Source of the DNA: JBCBSK01 sp039819185
Lineage (GTDB): Bacteria > Pseudomonadota > Alphaproteobacteria > Rhizobiales > Tepidamorphaceae
Reading direction: 5' to 3'
Assembly (NCBI GenBank): GCA_039819185.1
Contig: JBCBSK010000106.1
Span: 1-13,863 of the forward strand
DNA length: 13,863 bases
This document shows positions 6,708 through 12,167 of this stretch, piece by piece. The translations under genes and the position numbers were made by a program. The notes under the pieces are model-generated. The model made no database searches and was not told the DNA's origin. It saw only the letters and a list, made by a program, of their open reading frames with translations. The stretch's first letter is position 1. Each line of letters opens with the position of its first letter.

Positions 6708-8786
6708 TCACTCGCCCGGTTGGTTGGCGGGTTTGCCGGGGCCAGACCGGCGGCCACGCTGATTGCCCTTCTTGCGCCGCGAGCGCTGTTGGCGCGGCGG
6801 CTGAGCAGCCGGCTCGGCGCGTGGCTCATCGGTCTCTATCGTTTCTTCTGACGGCTCGGCAGCCTTTGTGTCGGCCTGTGATGAAGACCCGGCCTCCGCT
6901 TCGTCCGCAACGTCATCATCGGTCTTGGACTTGCGCTCGGGCACCAGCGGATCGGGTTTGGCCGTACCCTTGCCGAAGCCGAGCAGGATGTTGTTCCAGA
7001 TGTCGATCGGAACGCCCTGCCGCTTCATGATGTAGCCCTGCTGCAAGACCGAGAGGAAGTTGTTCCAGGTCCAATAGATCACCAGGCCCGCCGGGAACGT
7101 CGCCAGAAGAAACACAAACAGGATCGGCATCCAGTTGAAGATCATCGCCTGTGTCGGGTCAGGCGGCGGCGGGTTCAGCTTCATCTGTACCCACATCGTG
7201 ATGCCCATCAGAATGGGCCAGATGCCGATCAGCAGGAAGGTCGGAGGGTCCCAGGGGATCAGACCGAACAGGTTGAACATCGACGTTGGGTCAGGAGCGG
7301 ACAGATCTTGGATCCAGCCGAAAAACGGCGCGTGACGCATCTCGATCGTCACAAACAAGACCTTGTAGAGCGCGAAGAAGACTGGGATCTGGATCAAGAT
7401 CGGCAAGCAGCCGGCCAGTGGATTGATCTTCTCCTTTTTGTAGAGATCCATCATCGCCTGCTGCTGCTTCATCTTGTCGTCTTTGAAGCGATCGCGGATC
7501 TCCAGCATGTCCGGCTGGACCTTCTTCATCTTCGCCATTGATTTGTAGGCGGTATTCGCCAGCGGGAAGAAGACCAGCTTGATCAGAACGGTGACGATCA
7601 GGATCGACACGCCGAAATTGCCGAACATGCGGAAGAAGAAATCGATGACGTAAAACAGTGGTTTCGTCAGGAAGTAGAACCAGCCCCAGTCGATCAGGAG
7701 CTCGAACCGCTCGATGCCAAGCGCCTCTTCGTAGCCGTCGACGATCGCGACTTCCTTGGCACCGGCGAAAAGATAGCTCTCGACGGCAGCACTGCCGCCG
7801 GCGGGCAGGGTGACGGCGGCCAGAAGATAGTCTGCCTGAAAGGTCGGTGTGTCGGCTGAGGCACCCTGGCGGAAGCGGCCCTCGAAGGTGGTGTCCTGGG
7901 GGGGGATCAGCGCTGTCGCCCAATACTTGTCCGTTATGCCAAGCCAGCCACCAATCGCGGTGTAGCGCTGTGGGCCTTCAGCAAGGTCGCCATAATCGAC
8001 CTCGACCAGTCCTTCCTCGCCGAGTACGCCGATAAGGCCCTCGTGCAGAATGAAGAAGTTCGTCAGGTCCGGAATGCCATGCCGCGAGATAAGGCCATAG
8101 GGAAACAGGACCCGGTCGTCAGAGCCAGTGTTCTCGACCGTATCGGAAATCGTGAAGAGGTAGTCCTCGTCGACCGAAATTGTCCGTGTGAAGATCAGCC
8201 CCGCCGCGGTTTCATGGCGTAGGACGATCGGAGTGTCCGCCGTCAATATCCCGTTCGAGACCGCTTCCCAGACCGTGTCACGGTCAGGCAGGTCTCCTCC
8301 GTCATCTGCCGCAACCCAACCAAACTCTGAATAATAAGGGTTGGCCGTACCGGTCGGTGACAGCAGTTCGATGATCGGGCTGCCGTCTTCGACAGTTTCG
8401 CGATACTCGGTCAGCGACAGATCGTCGATCCGCGCGCCCCTCAGAGAGATCGAACCGGTAAGGTGGGACGTCTCGATGTCGATGCGCGGGCTCGTCCCCA
8501 GTGCGTCCGAACGCACGGTCAAGCCTGCGGCGTCGGGCGCCTGTGGAACCGCTGTGCCACCTGGCTGTGGGACGGTGGTGCCATCGGCACTCGGGGTCGG
8601 CACCGTGCTGCCGTCGATCTCGGCGCCCTGGGCCTGTTGTTCAGCCTGGATCTGTGCCTGTTGTTCTGCGATCTGGCGTTCGCGCTCGAGCTGCGGGATG
8701 TTGTAGAAGAAGTGCCAGGCGATGAGCACCATCACCGACAGGCCGATCGCCAGCAGGTAATTGAACGTGTTGTTGTCGTTGTTCAT
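6708..8786 (-). CDS. yidC: Membrane protein insertase YidC
   Basis: YidC inserts and folds inner-membrane proteins, alone or with SecYEG. The 692-residue protein has the Gram-negative layout: an N-terminal signal-anchor helix (about 8-29), a Gln-rich linker (about 32-55) and a Thr-Val-Pro repeat stretch (60-82), a large periplasmic beta domain (about 90-350), then the 60K/Oxa1 core starting at LTKPLFYVIDFFFRMFGNFG (373-392). The core contains VLIKLVFFPL (400-409), where Lys403 sits at the position of the conserved groove Arg of E. coli YidC, the coiled cytoplasmic loop C1 (about 416-453), PLAGCLPILIQIPVFFALY (456-474) and the last helices 515-585. A C-terminal tail of about 85 residues is first acidic and then strongly basic. 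Length is above the usual 550-620 mainly because of this tail. Its ATG overlaps the rnpA stop (ATGA). Confidence 0.97.
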   Translation of the reverse strand: MNNDNNTFNYLLAIGLSVMVLIAWHFFYNIPQLERERQIAEQQAQIQAEQQAQGAEIDGSTVPTPSADGTTVPQPGGTAVPQAPDAAGLTVRSDALGTSPRIDIETSHLTGSISLRGARIDDLSLTEYRETVEDGSPIIELLSPTGTANPYYSEFGWVAADDGGDLPDRDTVWEAVSNGILTADTPIVLRHETAAGLIFTRTISVDEDYLFTISDTVENTGSDDRVLFPYGLISRHGIPDLTNFFILHEGLIGVLGEEGLVEVDYGDLAEGPQRYTAIGGWLGITDKYWATALIPPQDTTFEGRFRQGASADTPTFQADYLLAAVTLPAGGSAAVESYLFAGAKEVAIVDGYEEALGIERFELLIDWGWFYFLTKPLFYVIDFFFRMFGNFGVSILIVTVLIKLVFFPLANTAYKSMAKMKKVQPDMLEIRDRFKDDKMKQQQAMMDLYKKEKINPLAGCLPILIQIPVFFALYKVLFVTIEMRHAPFFGWIQDLSAPDPTSMFNLFGLIPWDPPTFLLIGIWPILMGITMWVQMKLNPPPPDPTQAMIFNWMPILFVFLLATFPAGLVIYWTWNNFLSVLQQGYIMKRQGVPIDIWNNILLGFGKGTAKPDPLVPERKSKTDDDVADEAEAGSSSQADTKAAEPSEETIETDEPRAEPAAQPPRQQRSRRKKGNQRGRRSGPGKPANQPGE

Positions 8787-9244
8787 GCCTGCGTCCCGTC
8801 CCGATGGCGCGTTTGGTCGTGGCGTGGCCGCTTCGATGTGTGCACCTTGATGAAGGCCCGATCCAGATCCTCTATCAAGTCCTCAAACGGCAAGGTAAGG
8901 GCTTGGCGGCGCCCGACAAGGACATAGTCGTGGTTTGCGCGTGCCCGTTGCGGCGCTACGGTGCTCATGGCCGCTTTGAGCCGTCGCCGCACCCGGTTTC
9001 TCTCGACTGCGCTACCGACCTTCCGCGACGTCGTGTAGCCGGTTCGGACCGTTCCACCATCGACCTGATCGGTAACATCTGCGGGTCGGCGTAGCGCTTG
9101 CAAAACAAAGCCTGACGTTACCGCTTTGCGTCCCTTGGCGAGTCGCAGGAAGTCCGACCGGCGCACCAGCCGCGACATCGGGTCGAAGCGGGGCCTAGGC
9201 TCGTGGTTTTTCAGGTGGTCGCTGTGGGACGCGTCGTCGGTCAT
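8783..9244 (-). CDS. rnpA: Ribonuclease P protein component
   Basis: RnpA is the protein subunit that assists RNase P RNA in 5' maturation of tRNAs. The diagnostic RNR signature is present as GSAVERNRVRRRLKAAM (about residues 76-92 of 153), after a SRLVRRSDFLRLAKGRK N-terminal helix and a YTTSRKVG strand; a DYVLVGR strand follows. The frame opens at an ATG at 9244, but family members normally begin near MSRLVRRSDF, which corresponds to the ATG at 9178. Neither start has a clear Shine-Dalgarno, so the first 22 residues may not exist. The gene follows rpmH by 65 bp (131 bp with the shorter start) and overlaps yidC by ATGA, indicating one operon with probable coupling to yidC. No yidD is present between them. 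Confidence 0.95.
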   Translation of the reverse strand: MTDDASHSDHLKNHEPRPRFDPMSRLVRRSDFLRLAKGRKAVTSGFVLQALRRPADVTDQVDGGTVRTGYTTSRKVGSAVERNRVRRRLKAAMSTVAPQRARANHDYVLVGRRQALTLPFEDLIEDLDRAFIKVHTSKRPRHDQTRHRDGTQA

Positions 9245-9309
9245 GATGTCGCAAGTCGGCCGGGTAACGGCGATCCCGTCCTGCCTCGTTAGACCCCCTG
9301 TCCCGAGCG

Positions 9310-9444
9310 TTACGCGCTCAGGCGCTTGCGGCCTTTGGCCCGGCGGCGGCGGATTACGGCCTGGCCATTCTTGGTCGCCATACGGGCGCGGAAGCCGTGG
9401 CGGCGCTTACGGACCAGACGGCTCGGTTGATAGGTGCGCTTCAT
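9310..9444 (-). CDS. rpmH: 50S ribosomal protein L34
   Basis: A 44-codon gene translated by hand from the minus strand: it begins MKRTYQPSRLVRKRRHGF and ends in AKGRKRLSA followed by TAA. This is the typical L34 sequence, rich in Arg and Lys, a small component of the large ribosomal subunit. The ATG at 9444 is preceded by GGAGAG (9451-9456) with good spacing. It is the first gene of the rpmH-rnpA-yidC unit and is followed by rnpA, the near-universal bacterial arrangement. A hairpin lies directly beside its ribosome-binding site, which may modulate initiation. Confidence 0.98.
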   Translation of the reverse strand: MKRTYQPSRLVRKRRHGFRARMATKNGQAVIRRRRAKGRKRLSA

Positions 9445-9457
9445 TTCGTTCTCTCCA

Positions 9458-9478
9458 AGGCGTGCTCTCGGCACGCCT
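9458..9478 (-). promoter_or_regulatory. Leader hairpin beside the rpmH ribosome-binding site
   Basis: AGGCGTGC (9458-9465) and GCACGCCT (9471-9478) form a perfect 8-bp stem with the 5-nt loop 9466-9470. In the rpmH mRNA the 3' arm ends one base before the GGAGAG ribosome-binding site. There is no U-tract on either strand, so it is not an intrinsic terminator; a role in translational control or mRNA stability is an inference. Confidence 0.6.
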
Positions 9479-9506
9479 AACCTCTATTCGCGCCGTTTGA
9501 AGGGAG

Positions 9507-9527
9507 TGTCCGGGCCTGGTCCGGACA
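9507..9527 (-). promoter_or_regulatory. Second hairpin in the rpmH leader
   Basis: TGTCCGG (9507-9513) pairs perfectly with CCGGACA (9521-9527) around a 7-nt loop. It lies about 30 nt upstream of the first leader hairpin. It has no U-tract. Function unknown. Confidence 0.4.
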
Positions 9528-9626
9528 ACGCTCCGGCAATGGCAGCATCGCGGGGACTGTCTCGCGGGGCCGCGCCGGCACAAACGGCAAAATGATTGGG
9601 GTCGCGGTCAATACGCGAACCTGCGG

Positions 9627-9656
9627 CTTATACGGGACGCTGGCGCTGGTCGTCAA
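9627..9656 (-). promoter_or_regulatory. Predicted sigma70-type promoter of the rpmH operon
   Basis: On the minus strand TTGACG (-35, 9651-9656) and TATAAG (-10, 9627-9632) are separated by 18 bp, the best promoter match in the region. Transcription would start near 9620 and give a leader of about 175 nt before rpmH. A strong promoter is expected for a ribosomal protein gene. Confidence 0.6.
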
Positions 9657-9724
9657 TCGGATCACGTCGGGATGTTTTTTTAACCTGCAACGATGCATCA
9701 GCGTTGCCGTCCGGCGCGATCGTA

Positions 9725-9742
9725 CTGTGCGCTGGCGCACAG
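9725..9742. repeat. Perfect inverted repeat upstream of the TVP38 gene
   Basis: CTGTGCGC and GCGCACAG form an 8-bp perfect inverted repeat separated by only two bases, about 150 bp before the TVP38 start. The near-absent loop and lack of a T-tract favour a protein-binding site over a terminator. No known operator matched. Confidence 0.4.
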
Positions 9743-9827
9743 ATCTGCCTTGCAGGATCGCCCATCTTCAAATCATGGCATCGCGATGTCGGTCGATTAC
9801 ACGGCCCATCAAAACCCGGTGAGACGA

Positions 9828-9856
9828 AGGAATTCCTCAAGGATGTGTGCTAGCAC
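9828..9856. repeat. Two adjacent 10-bp palindromes near the TVP38 start
   Basis: AGGAATTCCT (9828-9837) and GTGCTAGCAC (9847-9856) are perfect palindromes with centres 19 bp apart, roughly two helical turns. They lie just before the chosen TVP38 start. They could be paired operator sites; if the start at 9843 is the true one, the second would be inside the gene. Confidence 0.3.
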
Positions 9857-9893
9857 GCCAAGTTCGGCAGATGGGAGGGGTGGTGCACAGCAC

Positions 9894-10700
9894 ATGCCTG
9901 GTGCGGAGCGTGAAGATAAGAATGGCGGCGGTTCCTGGTTAACGCGCCTCGGGAGACTTGCACCGCTTCTGGTGCTGGCCGGGCTCATGGCCGTTTTCTT
10001 CGCGCTCGGTCTGCACAAGTTCTTGACGCTCGACCATCTGATCGAACACCGCAAGAAACTGGTCGCCTTCGTTGATCAGAACTATGTCGGGGCGCTTGCA
10101 ACTTTCGCGCTGATTTACATCATCTCGGTCGCGACGTCGCTGCCCGGCGGACTAGCGCTCACACTGGTCGGTGGATTGCTGTTTGGCTGGCTTGTTGGTG
10201 GTCTTGTCGTCGTGGTCTCGGCGACAGTCGGGGCCATCGCTCTGTTTTTGGCCGCGCGCACCGCGCTTGGAGAGACCCTGCGCAAACGGGTCGGGCCGAG
10301 GCTTTCAAAGATCGCTGAAGGGTTCGAGCGCGATGCCTTTCACTATCTTCTGTTCTTGCGGCTTGTGCCAGTGTTTCCATTCTGGTTTGTCAATCTGGCG
10401 CCGGCGTTCACCGGTATCGGCCTTGGCACCTATGTCTTGGCGACCTTTATCGGCATTATCCCTGGCACGTTCGCCTTCGCTGTCATCGGTTCGGGTCTGG
10501 ACGGTTTAATCCAGGTGCAACAGGATGCCTATGAGGCCTGTATGGCGGCGTCGAGCGACCCCGAGACGTGCGGCTACACACTTTCGGCCAAATCGCTGAT
10601 CACGCCCGGCCTTCTCGCCTCGCTTGCTGCCTTGGGAACGCTGGCCCTTGTGCCAGTGCTCGCCAAGCGGTGGTTGCGCGGCGCACGTCCTCAGGCGTAA
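9894..10700 (+). CDS. TVP38/TMEM64 family (DedA-like, VTT domain) membrane protein
   Basis: A 268-residue inner-membrane protein of the SNARE-associated/VTT superfamily, members of which are implicated in lipid or undecaprenyl-phosphate flipping; the substrate here is unknown. A first helix (about 23-40) is followed by the VTT core: SLPGG (82-86), GGLLFG (93-98), a long hydrophobic stretch to about 120, FLRLVPVFPFWFVN (154-167) and GIIPGTF (187-193), then a final helix (about 238-256). A loop between the last helices has two cysteines (216 and 226). The frame is open to 9693; ATGs at 9843 (GAAGGA, 11-nt gap) and 9894 (G-rich site, longer gap) are both possible. I choose 9894 because little hydrophilic leader is usual. 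It is followed after 32 bp by the flavoenzyme, a pairing seen elsewhere as neighbours or fusions. Confidence 0.9.
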   Translation: MPGAEREDKNGGGSWLTRLGRLAPLLVLAGLMAVFFALGLHKFLTLDHLIEHRKKLVAFVDQNYVGALATFALIYIISVATSLPGGLALTLVGGLLFGWLVGGLVVVVSATVGAIALFLAARTALGETLRKRVGPRLSKIAEGFERDAFHYLLFLRLVPVFPFWFVNLAPAFTGIGLGTYVLATFIGIIPGTFAFAVIGSGLDGLIQVQQDAYEACMAASSDPETCGYTLSAKSLITPGLLASLAALGTLALVPVLAKRWLRGARPQA

Positions 10701-10732
10701 ACGGCTATCCTATCTCCTGCATTGGAGCAGAC

Positions 10733-12163
10733 ATGGCCGCAACAAGCGACCTCAAACCAGACATTTGCGTCATTGGCGCCGGATCGGGCGGCTTGTCGGT
10801 AGCCGCGGGTGCTGCTGCGTTCGGCGTTCCGGTCGTGCTCATTGAAAAGGGTCTGATGGGCGGCGACTGCCTGAACTATGGCTGTGTCCCGTCAAAGGCG
10901 CTGATCGCGGCGGCGAGCCATGCTGAAGCCATGCGGTCGGGTATGCCCTTTGGCATCAAGCCGGTCGAGCCCGACATCGACTTCACCAAAGTCATGGCGC
11001 ATGTCAAAGGCGTTATCGGTCATATCGCGCCGCTTGATTCTGTCGAACGGTTTCGTGGTCTGGGTGTCAGCGTTATCCAGGGCACGGCTGAATTCGTCGA
11101 CAAAAACACTGTTGAGGTCGGTGGCCAGAAGATCCGTGCCCGGCGCTTTGTGATCGCAAGCGGCTCAACACCGTTCGTGCCTCCTGTTCCCGGTCTCGAC
11201 AATGTCGCCTATCTGACGAATGAAACGGTCTTCGAGCTCAAGCGCCTGCCACGTCATTTACTGATTGTTGGCGGAGGCCCGATCGGCATCGAGCTTGGCC
11301 AGGCGTTTCGTCGGCTCGGCAGCGAGGTGACCATCCTTGATGCTGGTCCCATGCTTGGCCGCGAGGATCCGGAACTGGCAGGTTTTGCAACGACTGCGCT
11401 TCTTGAAGATGGCGTGACGTTGCGCGACCACGTGACCGTGGACCGAGTCGAGCGGGCGCGAAACGGTGTACGGCTCGTACTCAATGGAGCCAATGGCGAA
11501 GAGATGGTGACCGGCAGCCATCTCCTGGTTGCCACGGGCCGGAAACCGACCGTCGAAGGGCTCGGCCTGGAAGCAGCCGGTATCAAACACTCCGCGCGCG
11601 GCATCGAAGTCAATGACAAGCTCAAGACCTCGAATCCGCGCGTCTTCGCGATTGGCGACTGCATCGGCGATCTGCAATTCACCCATGCTGCCAACTATCA
11701 TGCCGGCCTCGTCCTGCGCGCGATTCTGTTTCGCATGACGGCCAAACGCGACAATAGCGTCGTGCCGCGCGCGACCTATTGCGATCCTGAAATCGCTGCC
11801 GTGGGGTTGAGCGAGGAAGAAGCATGCCGCCGGCATGATGATATAAGGATTATGCGCTGGCCGCTTGTAGAAAACGACCGAGCCCAGGCCGAGCGCGACA
11901 CGGCGGGCCTAATCAAGGTCATCAGCACCAAGAAGGGCGTTGTATTGGGTGCTGGTATCGTGGGCCCGCACGCTGGCGAGTTGATCCACCCCTGGACGCT
12001 CGCTGTGACTCGCAAGATGAAGCTGAACGCCATCACCGGGCTTGTCTTTCCCTATCCAACGCTCGGTGAGATCAGCAAACGCGCTGCGGTCAACTATTAC
12101 CTTCCCAGCCTGGCAAGCCCTTGGCTGCGCCGCATCATTGGCTGGCTCAGACGGTTTGGGTAA
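10733..12163 (+). CDS. FAD-dependent pyridine nucleotide-disulfide oxidoreductase, MerA/dihydrolipoamide dehydrogenase-like
   Basis: A 476-residue flavoprotein of the class I disulfide reductases. It shows the FAD motif VIGAGSGG (13-20), the redox pair CLNYGCVPSK (Cys46, Cys51), the NAD(P) motif VGGGPIGIELG, ATGRKP, the second FAD motif VFAIGDC and a C-terminal dimerisation domain. At the spot where lipoamide dehydrogenases have the catalytic His (HPTLSE) it has YPTLGE (Tyr441, Glu446). It lacks the N-terminal metal-binding domain and the C-terminal Cys pair of mercuric reductases, so neither name should be used as a function. The C-terminus is a short cationic amphipathic segment (about 457-476) that could touch the membrane. 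The ATG at 10733 has GGAG with a 5-nt gap; the frame upstream overlaps the TVP38 gene. Substrate unknown; partnership with the TVP38 protein is likely from context. Confidence 0.93.
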   Translation: MAATSDLKPDICVIGAGSGGLSVAAGAAAFGVPVVLIEKGLMGGDCLNYGCVPSKALIAAASHAEAMRSGMPFGIKPVEPDIDFTKVMAHVKGVIGHIAPLDSVERFRGLGVSVIQGTAEFVDKNTVEVGGQKIRARRFVIASGSTPFVPPVPGLDNVAYLTNETVFELKRLPRHLLIVGGGPIGIELGQAFRRLGSEVTILDAGPMLGREDPELAGFATTALLEDGVTLRDHVTVDRVERARNGVRLVLNGANGEEMVTGSHLLVATGRKPTVEGLGLEAAGIKHSARGIEVNDKLKTSNPRVFAIGDCIGDLQFTHAANYHAGLVLRAILFRMTAKRDNSVVPRATYCDPEIAAVGLSEEEACRRHDDIRIMRWPLVENDRAQAERDTAGLIKVISTKKGVVLGAGIVGPHAGELIHPWTLAVTRKMKLNAITGLVFPYPTLGEISKRAAVNYYLPSLASPWLRRIIGWLRRFG

Positions 12164-12167
12164 AGCG

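Larger units (their letters stand above)
9445..9893. other. Divergent intergenic region between rpmH and the TVP38 gene
   Basis: About 450 bp without a convincing gene. It contains a good minus-strand promoter (9627-9656), a roughly 175-nt rpmH leader with two hairpins, a seven-T run (9675-9681) with no GC hairpin before it, and on the TVP38 side three short palindromes (9725-9742, 9828-9837, 9847-9856). No plus-strand promoter with a good -35/-10 pair was found; a TTGCAG near 9759 has only a poor -10. No DnaA boxes were noticed, so I see no sign of an origin here. Confidence 0.6.

Noticed and set aside
9675..9681. Run of seven T on the plus strand, possible terminator
   Set aside because: No GC-rich stem precedes it and no plus-strand gene ends there.
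9445..9893. Replication origin near rpmH, as in some bacteria
   Set aside because: No dnaA gene and no DnaA-box-like repeats were seen; the region is short and not AT-rich.
10733..12163. Naming the flavoenzyme mercuric reductase
   Set aside because: It lacks both the N-terminal metal-binding domain and the C-terminal vicinal cysteines, and no mer genes are nearby.
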